64,000 bases of DNA, from positions 124,001 through 188,000 of the forward strand of contig JAUIKO010000001.1 of NCBI GenBank assembly GCA_030430755.1, written 5' to 3'. Made by a program: the position numbers and the translations under genes. Position 1 is the stretch's first letter; every line of letters starts with the position of its first letter. The stretch is from Fimbriimonadia bacterium (GTDB lineage Bacteria > Armatimonadota > Fimbriimonadia > Fimbriimonadales > Fimbriimonadaceae). Below are positions 55,867-64,000 of this stretch, in pieces. Under the pieces are notes generated by a model, which was not told where the DNA came from, ran no database searches, and was given only the letters and a program-made list of their open reading frames with translations.

Positions 55867-57012
55867 TTATTTTCTGAGCATCAGAGGTTCAAAGGAAACG
55901 GATTTTGGACCCTCATAGATACATTTAGGTCTAATTAATCGGTTATTTTCTAATTGCTCAATAGCATGGGCGGACCATCCTGAAACACGCGCCATAACGA
56001 AAATAGGAGTATATAATTCGATAGGTATTCCAAGTAAATAATACGCGTATGCTGCTGGAAAGTCTACGTTTGGATAGAGATTTTTTTCATCGAGCATGAC
56101 TTTTTCTAGAATATCTGCTATTTCTCCCCACTTTGTATTTCCTTTATCTTTGCCAATTTCTTTTGCCATTTTTGTAAGATAAAAGGCTCTGCTATCACCA
56201 TTTTTGTACTCGCGATGACCAAATCCCATCACTTTCTTTTTATTAGTAAGTGCATCACGAATCCAGTGCTCAGCATTTTCTACTGAACCAATTTCAAGAA
56301 GCATTTTCATAGCTTCTTCATTTGCTCCACCATGAAGAGGGCCTTTGAGAGTCCCAATTCCTGTTATAATTCCACTATAAATATCGCTTAGAGTAGCAAC
56401 CGTCACTCTGCACGCAAATGTTGATGCATTATATCCATGTTCAGCATAAAGAGTGAGTGAAGAATCAAATAACTTTTCTGTTTTCGTGTCTATTTCTTTT
56501 CCATCATTTAAGATATACAAGAAATTTCCTGATACAGATAAACGAGAATTTGGTGCAATAGGTTTTTTCCCTTGTAGTATTCGATAACCGTTGGCTACAA
56601 GTGTGCCTGATTTTGCTATTATTCTAATTGCTTTTCGAATATTTGCATCGTGATCATGTTTATGATAATCAGGATCATGAGAGGCTATTAATGAAAAAGC
56701 TGCTCTTACTTGATCCATCGGATGAATGTGTTTGGGTAAGCTTTCCAATGCATCATAAATCTCTTTGGGGACTTCGTATTCAGATCTTAAAGTTTTTGTA
56801 AACGATTCAAGTTCATTTTTATTAGGCAGTTTATGATTTAATAATAAATAACATGTTTCTTCAAAGGATGCGTGTTCTGCTAATTCATGTACGTTAATAC
56901 CTCTATAAATGAGACTGCTAGTATCACTATTGATTTCGCTAATCGACGTTAAACCACCAATAACGCCTTCTAATCCAGGTTTGTAATCTTGATAATTTGT
57001 TGTGTTACTCAT
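55867..57012 (-). CDS. prpC: 2-methylcitrate synthase / citrate synthase (PrpC-like)
   Basis: About 381 residues from the ATG at 57012, chosen because GAGGAG lies 5 nt upstream and the length and N-terminus (KPGLEGVIGGLTSISEIN) match the family. The open frame continues upstream to an ATG at 57126, which would add a hydrophobic 38-residue extension. The catalytic His-His-Asp set is present: LHGGANEEAM, MGFGHREYK and NVDFPAAYAYYLLG. It condenses propionyl-CoA (or acetyl-CoA) with oxaloacetate. Being next to prpB favours the methylcitrate role, though it could also be the cell's citrate synthase. Confidence 0.93.
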   Translation of the reverse strand: MSNTTNYQDYKPGLEGVIGGLTSISEINSDTSSLIYRGINVHELAEHASFEETCYLLLNHKLPNKNELESFTKTLRSEYEVPKEIYDALESLPKHIHPMDQVRAAFSLIASHDPDYHKHDHDANIRKAIRIIAKSGTLVANGYRILQGKKPIAPNSRLSVSGNFLYILNDGKEIDTKTEKLFDSSLTLYAEHGYNASTFACRVTVATLSDIYSGIITGIGTLKGPLHGGANEEAMKMLLEIGSVENAEHWIRDALTNKKKVMGFGHREYKNGDSRAFYLTKMAKEIGKDKGNTKWGEIADILEKVMLDEKNLYPNVDFPAAYAYYLLGIPIELYTPIFVMARVSGWSAHAIEQLENNRLIRPKCIYEGPKSVSFEPLMLRK

Positions 57013-57141
57013 ATGACTCCTCGAGCTTATTTCTGATTGCTGTAAAAGCAATAGTATTACAAATATTATGGGTCTTGAGGTCTTACTTTTAAAGAGCTTG
57101 AAGATGAACTCTAGTACTTGTTCCATGGTTAATAATATTCT

Positions 57142-58020
57142 CTATTTTGAAAATCTGACGTCTAGCTTGTTGTATTCTTCGTATTCAATTAGATCATATA
57201 ACTCTTTTCTTGTATACATTTTATGAATAAGTTCCTTTTGAGTTCCAGAATTTAAAATCTCTTCGTAAGTTTCTATTAAAACTTTCAGCATCATCCGGAA
57301 GGCTGTCATCGGAAAGATAACAAGTTCATAACCGATCGTCGAAAATTCTTCAACAGTAGTGAGAGGTGTTTTGCCAAATTCGGTCATATTTGCAAGAAGT
57401 GGAGCATGAACATGGTCGCGAAATCGTTTGAATTCATCAAGATTATAAAGACCTTCTGGAAAAATAATATCAGCGCCCTCTTTAACATATATGTTAGCTC
57501 TTTCGATAGCCTCATCTAAACCTTCCACACTTCTAGCATCTGTTCTAGCAATAATATGAAAATCAGGATCTTTTCTTGAATCTAGAGCAGCTCTTAATTT
57601 AGTTTGCATATGTTTTATATCAATGAGAGATTTACCATCTAAATGTCCGCATCTTTTTGGATTTGCTTGATCTTCTATATGAATACCAGCTAATCCTGAG
57701 TGTTCTAACATCTGAACAGTCCTTTTTACATTCATTGTCTCTCCAAAACCTGTGTCTGCATCAGATATAGCAGGTATTTGAGCAATGTTAACAATATTTG
57801 TTGTCTGATTTGCTAGTTCTGAAAGAGTTAGGAGAGCGATATCAGGTACAGCCAGTGAGGAATTGGTGACTCCGGCCCCAGTAATATAGATAGCTTCTGC
57901 GCCAGATTTTTTTGCAGCTAATGCACTGATTGCATCATAGACACCTGGTAATGTTATAGTTTTTTGGTGATAAAGTTTTTTGAAGAGCGTTCCTGGTTTA
58001 TCAGGCTGGTGTTTTAGCAT
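57142..58020 (-). CDS. prpB: Methylisocitrate lyase
   Basis: 292 residues. It cleaves 2-methylisocitrate to pyruvate and succinate, the last step of the methylcitrate cycle. The ICL/PEP-mutase family signature with the catalytic Cys is PKRCGHLDGK, and metal-binding DADTGFGE and the IHIEDQ loop are present. GAGVTNSSLAVPD matches PrpB. prpC is downstream in the same direction. No prpD/acnD or regulator is visible. TATTAT lies 4 nt before the ATG, so the mRNA may be leaderless. Confidence 0.95.
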   Translation of the reverse strand: MLKHQPDKPGTLFKKLYHQKTITLPGVYDAISALAAKKSGAEAIYITGAGVTNSSLAVPDIALLTLSELANQTTNIVNIAQIPAISDADTGFGETMNVKRTVQMLEHSGLAGIHIEDQANPKRCGHLDGKSLIDIKHMQTKLRAALDSRKDPDFHIIARTDARSVEGLDEAIERANIYVKEGADIIFPEGLYNLDEFKRFRDHVHAPLLANMTEFGKTPLTTVEEFSTIGYELVIFPMTAFRMMLKVLIETYEEILNSGTQKELIHKMYTRKELYDLIEYEEYNKLDVRFSK

Positions 58021-58083
58021 AATAATAATAGGTTACCGTTGGTAGTTGTACACTATGCAACTTTTTTTGGCAAACATGTTTAT

Positions 58084-60576
58084 TTAAGATTTATTTTGCG
58101 GCAATGATTTTGACCATGTAAATAGAAGAATGAATAGAATATCAATAAACAAAACAGTATAGATTATTTTAAATATATTCCATACAGATTCAGGACTTAA
58201 ACAGTTACAAGCTACAATAATACCAGCCATAGCACCTAATATTCTACAAATTAATTTATACTGATATAAAGCTTGATAACTACCTACTTTTAAATAGGTA
58301 TCAAAAATGGTTTGCTTTAAAAGAATAATAAGGCTACTGGTAAAATAAAACAAAAAAAATATAACAGGAACATGCCAGCTAGAATAAGAACTAGAATATT
58401 TTAAGTATGTGAATACGGGAATAATATTTAAACCTTTCAATACCACTATTAAAAAAATGATCAAATGTGTTTTATGAAGGTAGTTGATTTTTCCTGCTAA
58501 AATTTTCTGAACAGCGCTGTAAATCATAAATTCCATCGCTATACAAGTGAAAATGATAGTTAAAGGTATTCCTGCTCGATATAATGATATGGGTATATAA
58601 GTTGCACAAACTTCAAAAACGAATGCAGTAGAAAAGTATATGAGTCCTAGAAATAAAAAGGTGCTTTTTTTATATAAATTTAATTCTTTTAATATTAGCA
58701 CATGATGATATATTTTTTTAAGATCACCAGTATAGGTTAAGTGGTTATTGAGATTATAATTTTGTTTAATGTTTTCTGCAAGATATTTTCCTGATACTAA
58801 TTTAGAAAATGTGAGAGGGAGCCAAGAGATAATAATTAAAATTCCTGCGATCAATAGAGCAAAAATAAAAATGTTTTTAGAATATTCTAAATTCCATAAG
58901 AGACATAAGATAATCACAGATCCTAGTATTTTTCCGAGATTAATATAAAAGCTAAAAGGTTTATTGTTAGATGTGAAAAGAGAGCTTTGCTTAATAGAGT
59001 ATTCAATGCCAGATCTTGTCATGCATTCTGTTATTCCAGAAGCAAATCCTCTTGGAATGGAGAGTAAGGGTGTTAGGCATAGCGGGCTTATGATGATAAG
59101 GAGTCCTTGGAACGATGTGTAGCTACATAGTAAAGAAAAGGAGTTAAGAAAATTGTCTTGTATTTTGATGCATAGCAAAGTTGTAAGTTCACCGATAAGA
59201 TGGGAAACTCTTTCATACACATAATAGTACAGTTTATGATTGAGTTCAAACCAGAAGAAGTAAACGTATTTAAATATAGATAGGCCAGAATAGTAGAAAG
59301 TGTAATTTAATGATAAAAGTTTTTTGAGCTGATGATATAAATTTTTGTTTGAGATATTAAAGCATGCTTCAAGTGGATGTTCCTGTTTTGTGGTGGATAT
59401 AAATAAGAGTGTTGTATATACCATGGTCGCAAGAAGAGTTGTGATGATTAGAGGCAGTAGAGGAAAGTAATGATGGTTTAACCAGCAGTAGTAAACCGCG
59501 AAATTTCCAAATAATTGTCCTAGATTAAAAATAATAGATTTTAAATAGTTTAGATATTTTTTATCCATCGTGTGGATAAGCATTAACTCCATTCGATTTT
59601 TGAAATGCGCGCATGGTGGAATTAAGAATGAAAACGAAGCGATGCTCAAATATAAATATATTAAATTCTGATGAGTGAAAGTTAGAGTAATACATATACA
59701 GATAAGAATATTTGAAATAACATAGAAGCTGAATGGTTTTGCTAATAATTTTTCCGGTATATATTGATATTGAATAAATATTGAGAGTAGCGTTGTCATT
59801 AATATGATAGCAGTGTATGCAAAAGGGCTTCCTAATAATTCAGCACATCGTAGTAAATGGTATGGAAATATAACTCCAAAAGTAATGGATATGGAGAAGT
59901 TAGATATAACAATAAACTTAAAAATTAGTGGATTACTAGTATACATGCGTATAAGATTTTTAAATTCAACAGGTTTTTTTGTTAGGATATCATCATTTAT
60001 TTTGGTTGATGGACTCTTTCGTGAGCGATATAAAAGAGTGATAACGATAATCATTCCAATATGAGTTCCTGCCGTGAATATTGAATTCAGTCCAGGAGTA
60101 TTAAAGTAGTAATATCCTATTAGAGAGGATATGAGCAGAGATATTGGTGCAGAGTATCTATATAAATAAAGTTTAATGAAATTTTTTTTATGAATAGAGT
60201 TCTGGTCAAAAAAATAAGAAATAGATATTCCTATAGGAATACCTGTTATGATTCCTGTGAGTGACAGAATATATATTTTATTATAGTGTAGTGTATAAAT
60301 ACATATGTAAATAGTCAAGAGTACTACACCAACACAGTTTCTCTTAAGAAAATTAGAAATATCATTAATGGCCAGAAGACTCCCAATGATTGTACCAAAT
60401 CTTATAGACAGACAAGACGTAAAAAGTAAACAAATATTAAGGCTATGATAGTTATTAAAAAACTCGAAAATTTGATGATTGACTAAGGTAATGATGGCTG
60501 TGTAAGAAATGATAAGATGTATCATTTTACTTGATACAATATGATTCTTTATATTTTTCAGAAACATCATACTCAT
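58084..60576 (-). CDS. Very large polytopic membrane protein, possibly two fused MFS-like transporters
   Basis: 830 residues, almost entirely hydrophobic, with roughly 20-24 transmembrane helices by eye. Segments such as FNLGQLFGNFAVYYC (near 345) and INLGKILGSVIILCLL (near 555) recur, and the pattern R/K/N-x-LG-x2-x-G resembles helix 5 of MFS-type carriers. The size therefore suggests an internal duplication of a ~12-helix unit. The usual MFS loop motif GxxxDRxGRR is not seen, and I found no ATP/ADP-translocase (TLC) motif. The substrate is unknown. It lies downstream of leuS on the same strand, separated by a hairpin, and upstream of prpB. Confidence 0.7.
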   Translation of the reverse strand: MSMMFLKNIKNHIVSSKMIHLIISYTAIITLVNHQIFEFFNNYHSLNICLLFTSCLSIRFGTIIGSLLAINDISNFLKRNCVGVVLLTIYICIYTLHYNKIYILSLTGIITGIPIGISISYFFDQNSIHKKNFIKLYLYRYSAPISLLISSLIGYYYFNTPGLNSIFTAGTHIGMIIVITLLYRSRKSPSTKINDDILTKKPVEFKNLIRMYTSNPLIFKFIVISNFSISITFGVIFPYHLLRCAELLGSPFAYTAIILMTTLLSIFIQYQYIPEKLLAKPFSFYVISNILICICITLTFTHQNLIYLYLSIASFSFLIPPCAHFKNRMELMLIHTMDKKYLNYLKSIIFNLGQLFGNFAVYYCWLNHHYFPLLPLIITTLLATMVYTTLLFISTTKQEHPLEACFNISNKNLYHQLKKLLSLNYTFYYSGLSIFKYVYFFWFELNHKLYYYVYERVSHLIGELTTLLCIKIQDNFLNSFSLLCSYTSFQGLLIIISPLCLTPLLSIPRGFASGITECMTRSGIEYSIKQSSLFTSNNKPFSFYINLGKILGSVIILCLLWNLEYSKNIFIFALLIAGILIIISWLPLTFSKLVSGKYLAENIKQNYNLNNHLTYTGDLKKIYHHVLILKELNLYKKSTFLFLGLIYFSTAFVFEVCATYIPISLYRAGIPLTIIFTCIAMEFMIYSAVQKILAGKINYLHKTHLIIFLIVVLKGLNIIPVFTYLKYSSSYSSWHVPVIFFLFYFTSSLIILLKQTIFDTYLKVGSYQALYQYKLICRILGAMAGIIVACNCLSPESVWNIFKIIYTVLFIDILFILLFTWSKSLPQNKS

Positions 60577-60660
60577 ATAATATAAACATATTGTAGCAAG
60601 AATAATGGAATGTATGTTGTGATAGAAAAATATTTCAGCAATATTTCTTTCACTATGAAG

Positions 60661-60695
60661 TGGATACCATATTTAGATTTATCATATGGTATCCA
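60661..60695 (-). terminator. Hairpin after leuS
   Basis: A 12-bp perfect stem (60661-60672 TGGATACCATAT / 60684-60695) with an 11-nt loop, 4 nt after the leuS stop on the minus strand. There is no clear U-run, so this is a terminator or 3' stabiliser of moderate confidence. Confidence 0.6.
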
Positions 60696-60699
60696 TCAA

Positions 60700-63393
60700 T
60701 TATCGAACTACAATATTAATGAGTTTTGAAGGAATATAGATTTCTTTCACAATCTGCTTTCCATTTAGATAAGATTGTATTTTAGGGTTTGATTTGAGTT
60801 TAGTCATGATCTCTTCTTGAGATAATGATGCATCTACATCTTCGGTAGCTCGTAATTTTCCATTGATCTGAATAGCGATAGTGATAGTGCTATCTTTAGT
60901 TAAAGCAGCGGAGTAAATAGGCCATGATTTATGATAGCAGAACCCGGTGTGACCAAACTTGCTCCAGATCTCATCACTTGTATGTGGCGCAGCAGGAGAT
61001 AAGAGTAGAATAAATGTTTCTATCGCTTCACTTAATACGATTTGCATGTTTCTATCCCACTGATCAGGTTGAATGTTTTTTGTGATATCTTGGAGTTCAT
61101 TCATAAATACCATAAGAGTTGATATATATGTATTAAATGCAAATCTTTCAATATCTTCGGTACATTTTTTTATCGATTTATGGGTTATTCTTCGAATATT
61201 GTTTCCAACGTCAGAGCTATTGATTTGATCGATTAAATTTTTCCAGTTAATAATATAATGATCCTGGTGCTCTGAGATATATTTGAATATTCTATTTAAG
61301 AACCTAACACTTCCTTGTATTCCTTCTTCTGACCACTGGAGGTTCTGTTCAAAGGGTGCAACAAATAATTCAAAAATTCTAAGTGCATCTGCACCATATT
61401 TTTCTACTGCTTCATCTGGAGTAACAACGTTACCTTTAGATTTGCTCATTTTTTCCCATTTATAAAAAACATCTTTAGGATCAAGTTCGGATGCTTCAGC
61501 AAATGTTAACTGTATGCCGTCTTCTGAAATAGAGAGTTTTTCATTTTCGTTAGGGTGTCTGTATGGTGTTTGAGCAAGAACCATACCCTGATTATGAAGA
61601 GTTTGGAATGGTTCATCAAAATTGAGTAGCCCTTCATCGTGCAGTACTTTGGTCCAAAATCTTGCATATAAAAGGTGCATGACAGCATGTTCAGCTCCTC
61701 CAACATAGGTGTCTACAGGTAGCCAGCTGTTGATTTTATCTATATCCCATGCTTGCTTATAGTTATGAGGATCTGCAAAACGAAGAAAATACCAAGATGA
61801 ACAAGCAAAGCCTCCCATGGTATCTGTTTCTCGAGTATACGTTTTTCCATTTTTTTCTACTTTTACAAACTCTTCTACTCTTGAAAGTGGACTGCTGCCA
61901 TCTCCAGATGGTTGATAAGACTCGACATGCGGTAATTCTACGGGTAGGTCTTCATCATCTACCAGATGTGTGTTGCCATCTTCATCATACATAACTGGAA
62001 TAGGGCAACCCCAGTATCGTTGTCTGCTGATAAGCCAATCTCTAAATTTATACTGAATGCTTTTTTCACCGATATTATGGTTTTGAACCCAATCTGACAA
62101 CTTTTCTTGAGCTTCTGGAACGGAGAGTCCGTCTAAAGGACCTGAATTGATCATTTTTCCTTCTTTGCTGGTATAAGGCAGGGAGACTTCATCGGATCCA
62201 TGAGGCTCTATGACTTGTTTAATAGGAAGTTTGAATTTCGTGGCAAACTGAAAATCTCGTTCATCATGTGCAGGAACAGCAAAAACAGCTCCAGCTCCGT
62301 AATCGGCAATAACATAATCCGACAGCCATAATGGAATTTTTGCTCGAGTTATTGGATGTGTAACATAGAAACCGGTGAAAACGCCCGTTTTTTCTCTATT
62401 GTCAGCAAGTCTATCTTGTTCGGATTCATGGCTAGCTTTTTCTCTATACTCAATCATGCCATTTGCATGAGTCTCATCAGCTAATCGAATAAGTGTCTCG
62501 ACGACTTGAGATTCAGGGGCTAGTATGCAAAACGTCATCCCATATAAGGTGTCAATCCGTGTAGTGAATACTTCAATGTAAACTTTAGGATCGGTGTCCA
62601 TGGTAAGAGGCATACGAAATTTAATTCCTTCTCTTCTACCGATCCAATTTCTCTGCATCTGCTTAATGCCTTCTGGCCAGTTAAGTTTTTCCAAGCCTTC
62701 AATAAGCCTTTCTCCGTATGCTGTAATCTTGAAATACCATTGTGGAATCTGTTTTCTCTCTACAATAGCACCCGATCGCCAACCTCTACCGCCAACAACT
62801 TCCTCATTTGCAAGAACGGTCTGTTCTACTGGATCCCAGTTGACAAAAGACATTTTTCTGTAAGCAAGACCTTTTTTATACAAAATTTTAAAAATCCACT
62901 GGGTCCACTTATAGTACGATGGATCACATGAAGAAAAACACCTGGACCAGTCAAAACTTATTCCAACTAAATCCAGTTGCCTTTTATAGGTGTCGGCATA
63001 CTTTTTAATCATTGCTGCTGGATGAGTTTTCTTTGCAATGGCTTCATTTTCTGCAGGAAGCCCAAACGCATCAAAACCCATAGGATGGAGAACATTATAT
63101 CCTTGCATGACTTTCATCCTGCACAGAACATCTGTGGGAATGTAATTCCTGCAGTGTCCAACGCTTAAACCGGTTCCACTGGGGTAAGGGAAGAAATCTA
63201 GAGCATAATATTTTTCATTGCTACTATCTTCTTTAGTTTGGAACAAGTTTGATTCAGACCATTTTTTTTGCCATTTAGATTCAAAACTACTCGGTTCATA
63301 CTTGTTAGGCATGGAGCTTGATTTTTTATCAGAAGATGGTTTGTCTTGTTGTGATGAATTTGTTGTGAAAGTGCCGTGATCAGAGATTTTCAT
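60700..63393 (-). CDS. leuS: Leucyl-tRNA synthetase
   Basis: 897 residues. It charges tRNA-Leu. The Rossmann catalytic motif corresponding to HIGH is SVGH (PYPSGTGLSVGHCRNY), so the first His is Ser. KMSKS is intact in WEKMSKSKGNVVTPDEA. The CP1 editing domain is present (TTRIDTLYGMTF and RDWLISRQRYWG following it), as is the anticodon-binding domain. The first ~28 residues (Ser/Lys-rich, up to SSSMPNKYEP) are a non-conserved extension; an alternative ATG is at 63312, and neither start has a clear ribosome site. Confidence 0.96.
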   Translation of the reverse strand: MKISDHGTFTTNSSQQDKPSSDKKSSSMPNKYEPSSFESKWQKKWSESNLFQTKEDSSNEKYYALDFFPYPSGTGLSVGHCRNYIPTDVLCRMKVMQGYNVLHPMGFDAFGLPAENEAIAKKTHPAAMIKKYADTYKRQLDLVGISFDWSRCFSSCDPSYYKWTQWIFKILYKKGLAYRKMSFVNWDPVEQTVLANEEVVGGRGWRSGAIVERKQIPQWYFKITAYGERLIEGLEKLNWPEGIKQMQRNWIGRREGIKFRMPLTMDTDPKVYIEVFTTRIDTLYGMTFCILAPESQVVETLIRLADETHANGMIEYREKASHESEQDRLADNREKTGVFTGFYVTHPITRAKIPLWLSDYVIADYGAGAVFAVPAHDERDFQFATKFKLPIKQVIEPHGSDEVSLPYTSKEGKMINSGPLDGLSVPEAQEKLSDWVQNHNIGEKSIQYKFRDWLISRQRYWGCPIPVMYDEDGNTHLVDDEDLPVELPHVESYQPSGDGSSPLSRVEEFVKVEKNGKTYTRETDTMGGFACSSWYFLRFADPHNYKQAWDIDKINSWLPVDTYVGGAEHAVMHLLYARFWTKVLHDEGLLNFDEPFQTLHNQGMVLAQTPYRHPNENEKLSISEDGIQLTFAEASELDPKDVFYKWEKMSKSKGNVVTPDEAVEKYGADALRIFELFVAPFEQNLQWSEEGIQGSVRFLNRIFKYISEHQDHYIINWKNLIDQINSSDVGNNIRRITHKSIKKCTEDIERFAFNTYISTLMVFMNELQDITKNIQPDQWDRNMQIVLSEAIETFILLLSPAAPHTSDEIWSKFGHTGFCYHKSWPIYSAALTKDSTITIAIQINGKLRATEDVDASLSQEEIMTKLKSNPKIQSYLNGKQIVKEIYIPSKLINIVVR

Positions 63394-63560
63394 GTTTTTT
63401 ATTTAAATTAAGTTGATTTATCATCTATAATATTTATGTATTATTATAGTTTATTATGATTTGTTTTTTGTATATTGTTTTATAAATTTATGATAATTAT
63501 AGACTCATCCTTGTTAAATTTTTTCAAAAAGAGTCATAATATGAAAAGAGAGTGTAAGAT

Positions 63561-63731
63561 ATGATACAGATAAATGTTCAACAGACAGAAAGTTTTGAAG
63601 GTGCATTGAAAAGATTTAACATGAAAGTTCAGCAAAGTGGCTTATTGAAAATTCTTAAAGAACATGCACACTATGAAAAACCTAGTGCTAAAAGAAGAAG
63701 AAGAATGAAGAAATCTTTAGTGCGTATTTAA
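63561..63731 (+). CDS. rpsU: 30S ribosomal protein S21
   Basis: 56 residues, too short to be listed by length filters. It reads MIQINVQQTESFEGALKRF then a basic C-terminus (KRRRRMKKSLVRI), the S21 pattern (start V-x-V, FExALRRF, KPSxKRRRK). S21 sits near the 3' end of 16S rRNA and assists initiation. A GAGAG stands upstream of the ATG. ybeY follows after 20 nt in the same direction, so the two may be co-transcribed. Confidence 0.93.
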   Translation: MIQINVQQTESFEGALKRFNMKVQQSGLLKILKEHAHYEKPSAKRRRRMKKSLVRI

Positions 63732-63751
63732 TTTTTAAAGTTACTCCTTTT

Positions 63752-64000
63752 ATGATAGATGCAAAATTGAGTAATGAATATATAAAGGTTGAATTCAGTG
63801 ATCAGGTGGGTGTAGAAGATTTACACCCACTAATTGTAAATGCTATTCGCGTAACCCTTGTTGCGCACCATATATCCGAAGGAGCTATTACTATCCTTCT
63901 TACAGATAATAATGGAATTCAGGATTTAAATTCTCGTTTCAGAAATAAACCTTCTCCAACCGATGTTCTTACGTTTCCTGCTCCCGATACCATGGAAAGT
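63752..64000 (+). CDS. ybeY: Endoribonuclease YbeY, N-terminal part (3' truncated by window)
   Basis: The first 83 residues only. The conserved ITILLTDNNGIQDLNSRFRNKPSPTDVLTFP is diagnostic of the YbeY family (LN-x-x-[YF]R-x-K-x-x-x-TDVLSFP). YbeY is a metal-dependent RNase in 16S rRNA maturation and 70S quality control. Its HGxLHLxGyDH zinc motif lies beyond the window. The start at 63752 is 20 nt after rpsU, consistent with an operon. Confidence 0.88.
   Translation, partial: MIDAKLSNEYIKVEFSDQVGVEDLHPLIVNAIRVTLVAHHISEGAITILLTDNNGIQDLNSRFRNKPSPTDVLTFPAPDTMES

Noticed and set aside
58084-60576. ATP/ADP translocase (energy parasitism) reading of the large membrane protein
   Set aside because: No TLC-family motif is recognisable; only the high number of helices fits.
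1-64000. CRISPR array, prophage, insertion sequence, rRNA operon
   Set aside because: No spaced direct repeats, transposase, integrase or phage structural genes, and no rRNA sequence were seen.

Overview
The window is a 64 kb chromosomal segment of an AT-rich bacterium (about one third G+C by eye). It looks diderm and flagellated: there is a TamB-type envelope translocation protein, an FtsX/EnvC-like division pair, several exported proteins and lipoproteins, a fliM-to-flhB export/switch cluster and one flagellin. Codon use is standard, and both tRNA genes encode their 3' CCA. I cannot assign a phylum from sequence alone. No phage, insertion sequence, CRISPR array or rRNA operon is visible, and most of the window is ordinary core genome.

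Layout. 1-3288: tail of ftsX, an EnvC-like M23 peptidase, mutY, rsmG. 3427-9643: RNase E/G, then a leftward block of a large glycosyltransferase, a D,D-carboxypeptidase and a pseudouridine synthase. 9783-11866: a zinc-ribbon coiled-coil protein and two exported proteins of unknown function. 11969-13504: ATP-type PEP carboxykinase. 13678-19219: fliM-fliN-fliO-fliP-fliQ-fliR-flhB. 19228-20763: tRNA-Gly and enolase. 20876-24964: two tandem exported proteins carrying the Lon ATPase module without the Lon protease domain. 25178-31319: an unknown protein, cheA, cheW, grpE, tRNA-Lys and a bifunctional (p)ppGpp enzyme. 31718-35899: glyA, htpX, trxA and the two subunits of a 3-oxoacid CoA-transferase. 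36092-38304: small unknown ORFs and an exported S41 protease whose Ser/His/Glu arrangement resembles chlamydial CPAF. 38370-50982: acyl-CoA dehydrogenase, lipA, tamB, mazG, clpB, coaE, a CsgG/FlgT-like exported protein and a lipoprotein. 51220-55707: flagellin and an AddB-like protein with an apparently degraded nuclease site. 55867-64000: prpC, prpB, a very large multi-span membrane protein, leuS, rpsU and the start of ybeY.

The genes point to aerobic-type metabolism of short-chain acyl-CoA, ketone bodies and propionate (CoA-transferase, acyl-CoA dehydrogenase, prpB/prpC, lipA), with PEP carboxykinase and enolase as the gluconeogenic exit. Chaperones and proteases (ClpB, GrpE, HtpX) and chemotaxis-driven motility are also represented.

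The most unusual part is 20876-24964: two paralogous Lon-type AAA+ ATPases with N-terminal export signals, acidic low-complexity linkers and no peptidase domain. An ATPase in the periplasm would lack fuel, so these may act in another compartment such as a host cell, or be membrane-anchored facing the cytosol. With the CPAF-like exported protease at 36616 this hints at a host-associated or predatory lifestyle, but that is inference.
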